Positions 27,033-37,840 of a stretch of 64,000 bases of DNA are shown in pieces. Location of the stretch: assembly GCF_916700565.1 (NCBI RefSeq), contig NZ_CAKAKO010000001.1, positions 310,001 through 374,000 on the forward strand. The letters are read 5' to 3'. The notes under the pieces were generated by a model, which worked only from the letters and a program-made list of their open reading frames with translations, did no database searches and was not told the DNA's origin. Numbering within the stretch: the stretch's first letter is position 1; every line of letters begins with the position of its first letter. The translations under genes and the position numbers were made by a program. Source of the DNA: Xenophilus sp. Marseille-Q4582. Its GTDB lineage: Bacteria; Pseudomonadota; Gammaproteobacteria; Burkholderiales; Burkholderiaceae_C.

Positions 27033-28535
27033 TCAGCTCCAGGAGAGGGCTGCGAGGTCGTTCGCGAGGATGGGCAGGTCCTTCCACAGCCCGCGCAGGC
27101 CGCGCCGCGCGACGGTGACGAACTGCGGCTGGAACAGCCAGGCATGCACCGAGTCCTCGGCCAGCAGGCGCTGCGCCTCGCCCAGGTAGCGCAGGCGGTC
27201 GGCCTCGCGCGGGCTGGTGCGCGCCTTCTCGAACAGTTCGTTGAAGCGCGGCGACTGGTAGCCCCAGTAGTAGTCGGGCTTGGCGAAGTTGTCCAGGTCG
27301 AAGGGCTCGACGTGCAGGATCAGCGTCAGGTCGTAGTTCTTGTTGCCATAGGTGCCGCTGAGCCACTGCGCCCATTCCACGTTCTGGATCCTGGCGACGA
27401 TGCCGATCTTGGCCAGCTGCGCCGCGATCAGCTCGCTGCCCTGGCGCGCATAGGGCGGTGGCGGCACCACGAAGTTCAGCTCCAGCGGCGTCTTCACGCC
27501 GGCCTCGGCCAGCAGGCGCCTGGCCTTCTCGAGGTCGAAGGGATTGACGCCCGTGGTGTCCACGTAGCCGGGCAGGCTGGGCACGTAGTGGCTGCCGATG
27601 GCCACGCCCCGGCCGTCCATGGCCGCGGCGATCACCGCCTGGCGGTCGATGGCGGCGGCGATGGCGCGGCGCACGCGCACGTCGTTCAAGGGGGCCTTCT
27701 TGTTGTTGATGGCCAGGATGGCTTTGCCCAGCGAGTTGTTGATCAGCACCTGGAAGCGCCTGTCGCGCTCGAACTGCGGCAGGCTGCGCGAGACCGAGGC
27801 ATGGGGAATCAGGTCGATGTCGCCGGCCAGCAGCGCCGTGGTCTGCGCCGGGGCCTCGGAGACGAAGCGGAAAGTCACGCGGCGCAGCGCCACCTTGTTC
27901 GCGTCGCGCCAGGCGGGCCATTTGTCCAGCGTGAGCGAGGCGCCCTTGCTCCAGCTGCCGAAGATGTAGGGACCGGTGCCGACGGGCTTGCTGCCGTTGG
28001 TCTCGGCACTCGAGGGCTCGACGAGGATGGCCGAGGCCTGGCCCAGCTGGAACAGGAAGTTCGGATCGATTTCCTTGCGCAGCAGCACCACGGTATGCGG
28101 GTCCACCACCTGCACCGTGAAGCCCGCGAACAGGCGCCGGTCCTTGTTGGTGCTTTTCTCGCCCACGGCGCGCTCGAAGCTGTACTTGACCGACTGCGCG
28201 TCGAAGTCCACGCCGTTGTGGAACTTGACGCCGCGGCGCAGCCTGAAGGTGTAGGTCTTGAGGTCGGGCGAGACCTCCCAGCTTTCGGCCAGCAGCGGCG
28301 TGACGCTGCCGTCGGCGTTGATCTTGGTCAGCGTCTCGAAGACGTTGTAGAGCACCACCTCGGCGATCTCGGCGCCGGCCTTGGCCGTCGGGTCCAGGCC
28401 CGCGGGCTCCAGCGTGAGGCCGATGACGACGGCGTCCTTGCCGCGTGTCTGCGCCAGGGCGGGCAGGGCGAGGGGAAGCACGGACGCGGCAGCGGCACTG
28501 GCGGCGGTCGCGAGAAGGGAGCGGCGATGGAACAC
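27033..28535 (-). CDS. ABC transporter periplasmic substrate-binding protein, dipeptide/oligopeptide type (first copy)
   Basis: A 500-residue SBP_bac_5-family protein for peptide, glutathione or similar import. I chose a GTG start at 28535, giving VFHRRSLLATAASAAAASVL with an RR-x-x-L Tat-like signal; an ATG at 28637 would add 34 residues without a plausible signal. Mature marks are IGLTLEPAGLDPTAKAG, TYTFRLRRGVKFHNGVDF and LDNFAKPDYYWGYQSPRF. It follows the two ATPase genes and is paired with the paralogue at 25362-26846. Confidence 0.92.
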   Translation of the reverse strand: MFHRRSLLATAASAAAASVLPLALPALAQTRGKDAVVIGLTLEPAGLDPTAKAGAEIAEVVLYNVFETLTKINADGSVTPLLAESWEVSPDLKTYTFRLRRGVKFHNGVDFDAQSVKYSFERAVGEKSTNKDRRLFAGFTVQVVDPHTVVLLRKEIDPNFLFQLGQASAILVEPSSAETNGSKPVGTGPYIFGSWSKGASLTLDKWPAWRDANKVALRRVTFRFVSEAPAQTTALLAGDIDLIPHASVSRSLPQFERDRRFQVLINNSLGKAILAINNKKAPLNDVRVRRAIAAAIDRQAVIAAAMDGRGVAIGSHYVPSLPGYVDTTGVNPFDLEKARRLLAEAGVKTPLELNFVVPPPPYARQGSELIAAQLAKIGIVARIQNVEWAQWLSGTYGNKNYDLTLILHVEPFDLDNFAKPDYYWGYQSPRFNELFEKARTSPREADRLRYLGEAQRLLAEDSVHAWLFQPQFVTVARRGLRGLWKDLPILANDLAALSWS

Positions 28536-28691
28536 GGAGATCGGTCTTTCTGGGCGGGATGCAGGACGCCCGCACTGCCGAGCCGGGGCCGGCCGTGTGG
28601 GCGTCGGCATCATGCGCAAGGCCGGGGCCCTGCGCAACCAGATGCTTATGACCGAATCATCCGTGGCTCGCCGCTGCCCCGCGCCCGTGCG

Positions 28692-29521
28692 TCAGCGGTG
28701 CAGTACGCCGCCCGCGGGCGTGTGCTGCACGGCGTCGAGCAGCGAGCGCGTGTACGGGTGCTCGGCATGGGCGAAAAGCTGCCGCGGTTCGCCGCGCTCC
28801 ACGATGCGGCCCTTGAGCACCACGCACACCTCGTCGCACAGGTGGTTGACCACCGCGAGGTCGTGGCTGATCAGCAGGTAGCTGATGCCGAACTGCTGCT
28901 GCAGGTCCTGCATCAGGTTGAGCACCTGGGCCTGCACCGACACGTCCAGCGCGCTCACCGGCTCGTCGGCCACGATGAGCTGGGGCCGCGTGATCAGGGC
29001 CCGCGCGATGGCGATGCGCTGGCGCTGGCCGCCCGAGAATTCGTGCGGGTACTTGTCGAGGTCGGTCGGCCGCAGGCCCACGGCGGCCAGCGACTCGGCC
29101 GCGCGCTCGCGCTGCTCGGCGCGCGTGCCCTCGAGCAGCGCTTCCAGCGGCTCGGCCACGATGCTGGCCACGGTCTGGCGCGGGTCCAGCGAGCCGTACG
29201 GATCCTGGAACACCATCTGGAAGTCGCGCCGCGCGCGGCGCAGCTCGGCCGCCGGCAGGCGGTGCAGGTCGCGGCCCAGCAGCTTCACGCTGCCCGAGGT
29301 GGGCGTGTCCAGCGCCATCACCAGGCGCGCGATGGTGGACTTGCCCGAGCCCGACTCGCCCACGATGCCCACGCTGCGGCCGGGCTGCACGTCGAAGCTC
29401 ACGCCGTTGAGGGCCCGCACCAGGGGCGGCGGCGCGAAGACCTTCTCGCGCGGCAGCGGGTAATGGCGCACCAGGTCGCGCACCTCGAGCAGGGGCGCGG
29501 CGGGGTTCGTGTTCACGCTGC

Positions 29522-29525
<4 letters not shown>
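28692..29525 (-). CDS. Peptide ABC transporter ATP-binding protein (DppF/OppF type)
   Basis: A 277-residue ATPase subunit. Walker A is GESGSGKST, the Q-loop FQDPYGSLDPRQ, the signature SGGQRQRIAIARAL, Walker B LIVADEPVSALD and the H-loop LISHDLAV. It starts inside the stop of the preceding ATPase gene (ATGA overlap), so the two ATPases are translationally coupled. The C-terminal HPYTRSLLDAV is normal; the Cys-rich extension seen in many DppF/OppF proteins is short or absent. Confidence 0.95.
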
Positions 29526-30523
<998 letters not shown>

Positions 30524-30548
30524 CGGGGGAGTCTGTTTTTCTTGTCGT

Positions 30549-31442
30549 TCAGCGTGCACGGGCCAGGCGCGGATCGAGCAGATCGCGCAGGCCGTCGCCC
30601 ATCAGGTTCAGCCCCAGCACGGCCAAGGCGATGGCCACGCCGGGCCAGACGGCCAGCAGCGGCTGCTGGAACATCAGCGTCTGCGCCTCGCTGAGCATGC
30701 GGCCCCACGAAGGCTGCGGCGGCTGGGTGCCCAGCCCCAGGTAGGACAGCGCGGCTTCGGCCAGGATGGCGATGGCGAAATAGGTCGTGGCCTGCACCAG
30801 CAGCACGGTGGACACGTTGGGCAGCACGTGCTTGAAGGTGATGGCCCAGGGCCCGCGGCCGCAAGCGCGTGCGGCGGCCACGTATTCGCGCGCCCACACG
30901 GCGTTGGCGGCGGCGCGCGTGACGCGCGCGAAGATCGGGATGTAGTTGATGCCGATCGCGATGATGGCGTTGACCATGCCCGGGCCGAAGACGGCCGTCA
31001 TCATGATGGCCAGCAGGATGGCCGGGAAGGCCAGCGAGAAGTCGGTCAGCCGCATCACGATCTCTTCGGTCCAGCCGCGGCGCGCCGCGGCCAGCAGGCC
31101 CAGCGCCGTGCCGCCGACCAGGCCGATGCCCACGGCGATGAAGCCCACGATGATGGAGGCGCGCGCGCCCACCAGCAGCAGCGAGGCCACGTCGCGGCCG
31201 TAGGCATCGGTGCCGAGCCAGTGCTGGGCCGTGGGTCCCTGCAGCTTGTTGGCCATGTCCATGTCGTAGGGCGACCAGGGCGTCCAGACGAAGGAGAGCC
31301 CGGCGGCCGCCAGCAGCAGCAGCGTGAAGAGGCCGCCGATGACGAAGCTGCGGTGGCGCAGCGCGCGCTGCCAGAAGCTGACCGTGCTGCGCGGTGCCGC
31401 GGCCGAAGGAAGGGCGGAAGTGCTCGTGTTCAGGGTGCTCAT
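30549..31442 (-). CDS. Peptide ABC transporter permease (DppC/OppC type)
   Basis: A 297-residue inner-membrane permease. The N-terminal tail and first helix (RHRSFVIGGLFTLLLLAAAG) are typical of DppC, with an OppC_N region, then WLGTDAYGRDVASLLLVGAR and the EAA loop EYVAAARACGRGPWAITFKH, which contacts the ATPases. Six membrane segments can be seen. The start at 31442 lies 17 bases after the stop of the DppB-type gene; a frame open far upstream is antisense noise. Confidence 0.94.
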   Translation of the reverse strand: MSTLNTSTSALPSAAAPRSTVSFWQRALRHRSFVIGGLFTLLLLAAAGLSFVWTPWSPYDMDMANKLQGPTAQHWLGTDAYGRDVASLLLVGARASIIVGFIAVGIGLVGGTALGLLAAARRGWTEEIVMRLTDFSLAFPAILLAIMMTAVFGPGMVNAIIAIGINYIPIFARVTRAAANAVWAREYVAAARACGRGPWAITFKHVLPNVSTVLLVQATTYFAIAILAEAALSYLGLGTQPPQPSWGRMLSEAQTLMFQQPLLAVWPGVAIALAVLGLNLMGDGLRDLLDPRLARAR

Positions 31443-31459
31443 GGATTCGCTCACGCTGC

Positions 31460-32419
31460 TCAGATGTCGGAAGCCTTGATGCGCGGGTCGATGACGGCGT
31501 AGAGCACGTCCACCACGAAGTTCACGATCACGACGAAGGCGGCCAGCAGCATCACGCAGTTGCGCACCACCGCGAGATCGCGGTTGCTGATGGCCTGGAA
31601 GATGAGGCGGCCCAGGCCCGGCAGGTAGAACACGTTCTCCACCACGATGGTGCCGGCCAGCAGTTCGGCGAACTGCATGCCCATCACCGTGATGACCGGG
31701 ATCAGCGCGTTGCGCAGCACGTGCAGCCACAGCACGGCGCGCTGCGTGACGCCCTTGGCGCGCGCGGTGCGCACGAAGTCCTCGCGCATCACCTCGAGCA
31801 CGGCCGAGCGCGTGATGCGCGCGAGGATGGCTGCCTGCACCACCGCCAGCGACAGTGCGGGCAGCAGCAGCGACTTGAGCGCGTTCATGCGATCCTCGGC
31901 GCTCTCGCCCCAGCCGTCGAAGCCGCCGGCCGAGAACCACTGCAGCTTCACCGAGAAGAGCAGGATCAGCATGATCGCGAACCAGAAGTTGGGAATGGCG
32001 ATGCCGACCTGCGTGAGGCCCATCAGGCCCACGTCGCCCAGCTTGTTGTGGCGCGCCGCGGCCGTCACGCCCACCACCAGCGCCAGCACCGTGGTGAAGA
32101 ACATGGCCATCACGGCCAGCGGCACGGTGAGCGTGAGGCGCTCGAGGATCAAATCGAGCACCGGCGTGCCGTAGGTGTAGCTGTCGCCCAGGTTGCCCGT
32201 CAGCAGGCCCTGGACCCAGGTCCAGTAGCGCGTCCAGGCCGGCTGGTCCAGGCCCAGCTGCGTGGCTAGGGCCGCCACGGCCTCGGGCGAGGCGTCGGGG
32301 CCCATGAGGATCTGCGCGGCATTGCCGGGCAGGATCTCGAGCACGAGAAAGACGATGATGGAGGCGCCGATCAATGTGCCAACGAGGGTGGCCAGGCGCT
32401 TGAGAAGAAACAGGCTCAT
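31460..32419 (-). CDS. Peptide ABC transporter permease (DppB/OppB type)
   Basis: A 319-residue permease and the first gene of the importer operon (permease, permease, ATPase, ATPase, two binding proteins). The N-terminal helix (LFLLKRLATLVGTLIGASII) and the short ILPGNAAQILMG are the usual DppB start; the EAA loop reads DFVRTARAKGVTQRAVLWLH. About six membrane segments are visible. The start at 32419 was preferred to 32473 because the added residues show no similarity. Confidence 0.94.
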   Translation of the reverse strand: MSLFLLKRLATLVGTLIGASIIVFLVLEILPGNAAQILMGPDASPEAVAALATQLGLDQPAWTRYWTWVQGLLTGNLGDSYTYGTPVLDLILERLTLTVPLAVMAMFFTTVLALVVGVTAAARHNKLGDVGLMGLTQVGIAIPNFWFAIMLILLFSVKLQWFSAGGFDGWGESAEDRMNALKSLLLPALSLAVVQAAILARITRSAVLEVMREDFVRTARAKGVTQRAVLWLHVLRNALIPVITVMGMQFAELLAGTIVVENVFYLPGLGRLIFQAISNRDLAVVRNCVMLLAAFVVIVNFVVDVLYAVIDPRIKASDI

Positions 32420-32475
32420 GAGAAAAACGGGAAAGGCTGCGGCCCGGTGCGACAGCGCACCGGCCGGTGGCATGA

Positions 32476-32874
<399 letters not shown>

Positions 32875-32929
32875 AGCGCTGCGGGCGGGCTGCAGGCACG
32901 GCGCGCCGATGCGCCGCCGCGATGCATCT

Positions 32930-33394
32930 TCAGCGGCCACGTTCGCGCTTCGCAGGCCGCGGGCCCCGGGCCGTGAAGCTCTCGTTGCTGGGCAGGCGCC
33001 CCTTCTCGGTCTTCGGCCGCTTGAGGCGCTTCATGCGGCCTCGCTTCTCGTCCTCCTCGTCTTCGCCATCCTGCGCACTCCACGGCGACCTGTGCTCGAT
33101 CACCGCGGGCCCGCTCCGCGCGGCCACGGCTTCGCGGCGTTCGCGTTCGCGCGCCATCGCGTCGGCCTGCGCATGGGTGCGCCGCGTGGCGGCCTCGGCT
33201 TCGGCGCGCGCGTCGTCGGTGGGCCGATCGGCCGGTGCGATCTCCCGGCCCATGGCGCAAGGCTGGTCGGTGTACTGGCTGCCGCAGCGCCAGATGCGCG
33301 CGCCGGACTGCCCCGCCGAGGGCAGGGGACACAAGCCCAGGAGGGCGGTCAGCAGCAGCGTGCGGCGCTGCGAATCGGTGCGAGTCGCATGCAT
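32930..33394 (-). CDS. Exported DUF4124-like protein
   Basis: A 154-residue protein with an N-terminal signal (QRRTLLLTALLGLCPLPSAG) and a short cysteine-bearing segment IWRCGSQYTDQPC that resembles the N-terminal part of DUF4124 proteins. The remaining 100 residues are highly charged (Arg/Glu/Ala-rich), with an acidic EDEEDEK patch and a basic RGRMKRLKRPK patch. The start at 33394 has a strong GGGAGG site at -6 to -11. No function is known for the family. Confidence 0.72.
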   Translation of the reverse strand: MHATRTDSQRRTLLLTALLGLCPLPSAGQSGARIWRCGSQYTDQPCAMGREIAPADRPTDDARAEAEAATRRTHAQADAMARERERREAVAARSGPAVIEHRSPWSAQDGEDEEDEKRGRMKRLKRPKTEKGRLPSNESFTARGPRPAKRERGR

Positions 33395-33518
33395 GGGCCC
33401 TCCCTGGGTCCTGGCGTCGAAGGCGCCGGTGATGGAGGACATGCTGAACGCAAACGGAGGCGGCCGCAAGGGCCCCCTTCACGGATTGCGCGGCAAATGC
33501 ACGGGATCGCGGGCGCCG

Positions 33519-34196
33519 TCAGCCGCCCTCGGCCGGTGCGCGCGCGCCGGTGTCGGCCGCCGCGGGCCCGGGCAGGTCCTGGGCCGGGGCGGGCGGCTCC
33601 CTGCGCGGCGGCTTGGGCCGCGGGGGCTTGCTGGTGTGGATGTGGGCCGTGGCCTTGTCCATTTCACCGCGCACCAGCGGCGCCGCGGCGTGCAGCGTGC
33701 GCGCGATGGCGTCGTCGATGGCCTCGCGGTGCTCGCGCAGCGGCTTCCTGAGCACCCAGCTCACGACCTCGGACTTGGTGCCCGGATGGCCAATGCCCAG
33801 TCGCAGCCGCCAGTAGTCGCCGGTGCCCAGCTGGGCGTGGATGTCGCGCAGGCCGTTGTGGCCCGCATGGCCGCCGCCGAACTTGAGCTTGGCCTGGCCC
33901 GGCAGCACGTCGAGCTCGTCATGCACCACGAGAATTTCTTCGGGCGCGATCTTGTAAAAGCGCGCCAGGGCCGCGACGGACTTTCCCGACAGGTTCATGA
34001 AAGTCTGGGGTTCCAGCAGCCACACCGTCTGGCCCGCGATCTGCGTGCGCGCGACCAGGCCGTGGTAGCCGCGCTCGGGCACCAGCTGGGCCTGGGCGTC
34101 GCGCGCGAGCGCGTCGATCCACCAGAAGCCCGCGTTGTGGCGTGTGTCTTCATACTCCGGGCCGGGATTGCCCAGGCCGACGAACAGCTTGATCAT
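33519..34196 (-). CDS. pth: Peptidyl-tRNA hydrolase
   Basis: Pth frees tRNA from peptidyl-tRNA dropped off ribosomes. The 225-residue protein shows [20 protein letters not shown] with catalytic His20 (in TRHNAG), [20 protein letters not shown] and [14 protein letters not shown] Pro/Lys/Ala-rich tail of about 30 residues after the catalytic domain ([17 protein letters not shown]) is longer than usual. It lies downstream of rplY and prs, a common arrangement, with a terminator between rplY and pth. Confidence 0.96.
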   Translation of the reverse strand: MIKLFVGLGNPGPEYEDTRHNAGFWWIDALARDAQAQLVPERGYHGLVARTQIAGQTVWLLEPQTFMNLSGKSVAALARFYKIAPEEILVVHDELDVLPGQAKLKFGGGHAGHNGLRDIHAQLGTGDYWRLRLGIGHPGTKSEVVSWVLRKPLREHREAIDDAIARTLHAAAPLVRGEMDKATAHIHTSKPPRPKPPRREPPAPAQDLPGPAAADTGARAPAEGG

Positions 34197-34318
34197 GGAG
34201 CGGGATTATCCGGGCCGGCGAGGCGGGGCAAGGCGCATCGGACGGAGGACGGGGGGAGGCTGCGCCCTCGTGTGTGCAGCGCGTGCGCCGCGGGCCGCGG
34301 GATGCAGGGCGCGCCAAC

Positions 34319-34343
34319 GAAAACGGCCCGCCGAAGCGGGCCG
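34319..34343 (-). terminator. Rho-independent terminator after rplY
   Basis: On the minus strand CGGCCCGC-TTCG-GCGGGCCG is followed by TTTTCGTT. It lies 35 bases past the rplY stop and about 120 bases before pth, so pth is expected to have its own promoter in 34197-34318. Confidence 0.85.
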
Positions 34344-34378
34344 TGACGCGAGCACCCCAGGGGGCGCCGTCGCGCTGA

Positions 34379-35011
34379 TTACTTCTTCTTCTTGCCCTTG
34401 GCAGGCTCGGCGGCTGGCGCAGGAGCGGCGGCAGGCGCTTCTTCTTCCACGACCGGCGCCACGGCGGAGGCCACCACGGGGTTCGGCTTGCCGTGCAGGA
34501 TGACCTTGGCGCCCTTGGGCAGCTTGAGGTCGCTCACGTGCACGGTGGCTGCGTTCGTCAGGCCCGACAGGTCCACCTCGATGAATTCGGGCAGGTCGGC
34601 TGGCAGCACGCTGATTTCGATTTCCGTCATCACGTGGTTCACCAGGTTGTGGTGCAGCTTCACGGCTTCGGATTCTTCCTCACCCTTGAAGTGCAGCGGC
34701 ACCTTCACCGTCAGGCGGGTGCGGGCGTCGACGCGCTGGAAGTCCACGTGCTGGACCAGTTGCTTGAAGGGGTGGTATTGCACGTCACGCAGCAGCACCT
34801 TGCTGACGTTGCCGCCCATTTCCATTTCCAGGATGGAGGAGTGGAAGGCTTCCTTCTTCAGGGCGTGCCACAGCGCGTTGTGGTCGAGTTCGATCAGTTG
34901 CGGCTGTTGGCCTTCACCACCGTAGACGATGCCCGGCGTCTTGCCGGCATTGCGCAGACGGCGGCTCGCACCCGTACCCTGCTTGGCGCGCTCGAAAGCG
35001 ACGAATTTCAT
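34379..35011 (-). CDS. rplY: 50S ribosomal protein L25/general stress protein Ctc
   Basis: L25 binds 5S rRNA in the large subunit. The 210-residue protein is the long Ctc form: N-terminal 5S-binding domain ([21 protein letters not shown], here cut to its core [18 protein letters not shown]) and the C-terminal beta domain ([20 protein letters not shown]), with an acidic/Ala tail ending in KGKKKK. The start at 35011 is the family start ([10 protein letters not shown]) with an adjacent GAGAA; an ATG at 35080 would add an unrelated extension. The leader contains a terminator-like hairpin at 35081-35108. Confidence 0.95.
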   Translation of the reverse strand: MKFVAFERAKQGTGASRRLRNAGKTPGIVYGGEGQQPQLIELDHNALWHALKKEAFHSSILEMEMGGNVSKVLLRDVQYHPFKQLVQHVDFQRVDARTRLTVKVPLHFKGEEESEAVKLHHNLVNHVMTEIEISVLPADLPEFIEVDLSGLTNAATVHVSDLKLPKGAKVILHGKPNPVVASAVAPVVEEEAPAAAPAPAAEPAKGKKKK

Positions 35012-35080
35012 AACGTTCTCCAGAAGGAACCGGCCGCGACCAGCCGGGTTCCGTTTCGACAAAGGCCCCGCAGGGCCCAC

Positions 35081-35108
35081 AAAAAAGGAGCGGCGAAGCC
35101 TGCTCCTT
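35081..35108 (-). terminator. Terminator or attenuator between prs and rplY
   Basis: On the minus strand the stem AAGGAGC/GCTCCTT (10-base loop) is followed by TTTTTT. It lies 70 bases before rplY and about 110 bases after prs. It would stop or attenuate transcription entering rplY. Confidence 0.65.
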
Positions 35109-35110
35109 CA

Positions 35111-35214
35111 AGACCGCACGCAACAGCGTGCAGTGCGGTCTCTTTTGCGGCCCGGGCCGGCAAAGCCGGCCCGGGTCGCACGGACTGTCCACTCACTCGT
35201 GATCGAAGATCACG
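35111..35214 (-). promoter_or_regulatory. Cluster of three further hairpins in the prs-rplY spacer
   Basis: Three separate inverted repeats follow each other: CGTGATC/GATCACG (35198-35214), CCCGGGCCGGC/GCCGGCCCGGG with a 3-base loop (35151-35175) and AGACCGCAC/GTGCGGTCT (35111-35141). The first lies 6 bases past the prs stop. Together with the attenuator they fill most of the 209-base spacer. Confidence 0.55.
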
Positions 35215-35220
35215 AAGTGC

Positions 35221-36195
35221 TCAAAAAAGGTTGTCCTGCTCCGAGAACAGGCTCATCACCGACTCGCCCTTGGCGATGCGCTGGATCGTCTCGGCGAACA
35301 GCGGGGCCACGGACAGCTGGCGGATCTTGCCGCAGCTGGCGGCCGCATCGGACAGCGGAATCGTGTTGGTCACGCAGACTTCGTCCAGCGCCGTGCCCTG
35401 GGCGATGCGCTCCATGGCCGGGCCCGAGAACACCGGGTGCGTGCAGTAGGCGTAGACCTTCTTGGCGCCGCGCTCCTTGAGCACCTCGGCCGCCTTCACC
35501 AGCGTGCCGGCGGTGTCGATCATGTCGTCCATGATCACGCAGTTGCGCCCATCGATCTCGCCGATGACGTTCATCACCTCGCTCACGTTGGCCTTGGGAC
35601 GGCGCTTGTCGATGATGGCCAGATCGCAGTTCAGCTGCTTGGCCAGCGCACGGGCGCGCACCACGCCGCCCACGTCGGGGCTGACCACGATCAGGTCTTC
35701 GTAGTTCTTGGCGCGCAGGTCGCCCAGCAGCACCGGCGAGGCATAGATGTTGTCGACGGGGATGTCGAAGAAGCCCTGGATCTGGTCGGCGTGCAGGTCC
35801 ATGGTCAGCACGCGGGCGACGCCCACGGTCTGCAGCAGGTTGGCGACGACCTTGGCCGAGATCGGCACGCGCGTGGAACGCACGCGGCGGTCCTGGCGGG
35901 CGTAGCCGAAGTAGGGGATCACGGCGCTGATGCGTTCGGCCGACGAGCGCTTGAGCGCGTCGACCATGATCAGCAGTTCCATCAGGTTCTCGTTCGTGGG
36001 CGCGCAGGTGGACTGCACGACGAACACATCGCGGGCCCGGACGTTCTCGTTGATCTCGACGGTGACCTCACCGTCGGAGAAACGGCCGACGCGCGCGGCG
36101 CCGAGCGGCGAACCCAGGTGCTGAGAGATTTCTGCGGCCAGGCCAGGATTGGCATTGCCGGTGAAAACCATGAAGTCAGGGTGATGCGCCTGCAT
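35221..36195 (-). CDS. prs: Ribose-phosphate pyrophosphokinase (PRPP synthetase)
   Basis: Makes PRPP from ribose-5-phosphate and ATP for purine, pyrimidine, NAD, His and Trp synthesis. The 324-residue protein is class [32 protein letters not shown], the ATP-binding [11 protein letters not shown], the Mg/ribose-P loop [14 protein letters not shown] and the PRPP motif [13 protein letters not shown]. The start at 36195 gives [11 protein letters not shown], which matches betaproteobacterial Prs; the Met at residue 9 is an alternative. It is preceded by tRNA-Gln, and this ispE/tRNA-Gln/prs/rplY/pth order is common in the order. Confidence 0.97.
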   Translation of the reverse strand: MQAHHPDFMVFTGNANPGLAAEISQHLGSPLGAARVGRFSDGEVTVEINENVRARDVFVVQSTCAPTNENLMELLIMVDALKRSSAERISAVIPYFGYARQDRRVRSTRVPISAKVVANLLQTVGVARVLTMDLHADQIQGFFDIPVDNIYASPVLLGDLRAKNYEDLIVVSPDVGGVVRARALAKQLNCDLAIIDKRRPKANVSEVMNVIGEIDGRNCVIMDDMIDTAGTLVKAAEVLKERGAKKVYAYCTHPVFSGPAMERIAQGTALDEVCVTNTIPLSDAAASCGKIRQLSVAPLFAETIQRIAKGESVMSLFSEQDNLF

Positions 36196-36278
36196 GCTTG
36201 CTTCTCGGCAGTCTGAGAGAGTGGGCCTGTAGGCCCTGGCGCGGAGCCGTGGGCCGCTTTCGCGAAAGGAAAAATCTT

Positions 36279-36355
36279 TGGCAGGGGAAGAAGGATTCGA
36301 ACCTTCGCATGCCGGAATCAAAATCCGGTGCCTTAACCAGCTTGGCGACTCCCCT
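36279..36355 (-). tRNA. tRNA-Gln (anticodon UUG)
   Basis: A 77-base cloverleaf on the minus strand including the encoded CCA. The acceptor stem is AGGGGAG paired with TTCCCCT (one G-U pair). The anticodon stem is CCGGA/TCCGG with loop TTTTGAT, so the anticodon is TTG. The T arm GAAGG-TTCGAAT-CCTTC is perfect. It lies between ispE and prs in the same orientation. Confidence 0.96.
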
Positions 36356-36422
36356 ACACAGGAGACAGGCCTGGCGGCCTGCCACCGATGAATGTCGCAT
36401 TCAACCGCTTGCGGCTGAATCT

Positions 36423-37298
36423 CTAGCCCACCCAACCTGCCAGAGGATGGACTGCCAGATTGCTACAAATCCGCAATTGCCAATCCGGAGGCGGATTATG
36501 CAACAACGTGCTCTGCGGCAAGTTCAACTTCGCGAAGACCGCGCTGCCAGATCCGGTCATCCGTGCATCCAATCCTTGGGAGCCGAGCCACTCGAGGGCT
36601 TGGCTCACCTGCGGATTGAGCCGCTGGGCCACCGGCTGCAGATCGTTCCGACCAAAGCCAAAAATCTCGTTCTTGAGCTTTAGGCTTTGTGCTGTGTCGT
36701 TCTCAGCGAAGCCATAGAGTATAGCAGCAGGTGTGGCGCGCTGCAGATCGTCCGCAGAAAAAATTTTTGCAGTCGCCAGGCCGGTGGGCGGCTTGAGCAC
36801 CGCGAACTGCGCGGCCGGCAAGGTGACGGGCGTGATCTGCTCGCCCACGCCTTCCACCCAGGCGTTGCGGCCGCGCAGGAAGAAAGGCACGTCGGCGCCG
36901 AGCGCGAGGCCGATGCGCTCGAGCCGCGCCAGCGGCAGGTGCAGGCCCCACAGCCGGTTGAGCGCCAGCAGGCAGGTGGCCGCATCGGAAGAGCCACCGC
37001 CCATGCCGGCTTCGGCCGGGATGCGCTTCATCACGCCGATGTGCGCGCCCTGGCCGGGTGCTGCGAAAGCCTGCAGTGCGCGCGCGGCGCGCAGCACCAG
37101 GTCGTCGGGCGGCAGGGAGGGGCCCAGGTCCTCGCGGCTGAGCTGCCCGTCCTGGCGCAGTTCCACATGCAGTGTGTCGCACCAGTCGATGAGCATGAAC
37201 ACCGACTGCAGCAGGTGGTAGCCGTCGTCGCGCCGGCCCGTGATGTGCAGGAAGAGATTGAGCTTGGCCGGCGCGCTGAGCTCGTACAGGGCCTTCAT
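36423..37298 (-). CDS. ispE: 4-diphosphocytidyl-2-C-methyl-D-erythritol kinase
   Basis: IspE phosphorylates CDP-ME in the MEP isoprenoid pathway. The 291-residue GHMP kinase has [20 protein letters not shown] at the N-terminus (substrate Lys and Asn), the ATP-loop [20 protein letters not shown] near residue 97 and the C-terminal [10 protein letters not shown]. Its ATG overlaps the lolB stop (ATGA), a very common pair. The last 100 bases of the gene are noticeably less GC-rich than its neighbours. A weak hairpin (36399-36420) follows the stop. Confidence 0.96.
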   Translation of the reverse strand: MKALYELSAPAKLNLFLHITGRRDDGYHLLQSVFMLIDWCDTLHVELRQDGQLSREDLGPSLPPDDLVLRAARALQAFAAPGQGAHIGVMKRIPAEAGMGGGSSDAATCLLALNRLWGLHLPLARLERIGLALGADVPFFLRGRNAWVEGVGEQITPVTLPAAQFAVLKPPTGLATAKIFSADDLQRATPAAILYGFAENDTAQSLKLKNEIFGFGRNDLQPVAQRLNPQVSQALEWLGSQGLDARMTGSGSAVFAKLNLPQSTLLHNPPPDWQLRICSNLAVHPLAGWVG

Positions 37299-37840
37299 GG
37301 CGTGCCCGGCGGCGCGGCCGCCGCGGGGAGCCGGGACGGCGCGGGCTCGAAGACCAGGCGCAGCTCCGCCGTGGGCAGGGGCGACTCGCGCACCGCCTGC
37401 AGGCGCCCTTCGCCCACCTGGGCGAGCTGCGGGCGCCAGCCGGGCACGGGCGTGGCACGGCCGGCCAGCCAGTCGAACAGCGCATCCACGGGCAAGGCCG
37501 CACCGGTCACGCGGGCCAGCAGCAGGTCGATGGAGGCTTCGCGCTGGATGCGCTGGCCGTCCTGCAGAGAAGCGGTGCCGGGCGACCACTGCAGCACGCC
37601 CAGCGTGTTGCCGATCGGGGTGCTCAGCTTGAGTTCGCCCTGGCCCGGCGCGCCACGCAATTCGAAGATCGCCGAGAAGCTCTGCGGCGGGTCGCTGTCC
37701 ACGCGCAGCGCCAGGCGGCCGCTCCATTCGCCGCCGCCGATGGGCGCGCGCGTCCCGGGCGGACGGGCGGTGCTGCACGCACCCAGCCACAGCGGCAGGC
37801 TGGCGCTGGCCAGCACGAGCTGACGCCGGCGCACCGTCAT
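37295..37840 (-). CDS. lolB: Outer-membrane lipoprotein LolB
   Basis: LolB receives lipoproteins from periplasmic LolA and inserts them in the outer membrane. The 181-residue protein has a lipobox LGAC (Cys at about residue 22) and the LolB core EWSGRLALRVDSDPPQSFSA, ELKLSTPIGNTLGVLQWSPG and a LRLVF strand near the end. The C-terminus ends in an Ala/Pro-rich tail. It overlaps ispE downstream and the TPR gene upstream by 4 bases each, so the three are translationally coupled. Confidence 0.92.
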   Translation of the reverse strand: MTVRRRQLVLASASLPLWLGACSTARPPGTRAPIGGGEWSGRLALRVDSDPPQSFSAIFELRGAPGQGELKLSTPIGNTLGVLQWSPGTASLQDGQRIQREASIDLLLARVTGAALPVDALFDWLAGRATPVPGWRPQLAQVGEGRLQAVRESPLPTAELRLVFEPAPSRLPAAAAPPGTP

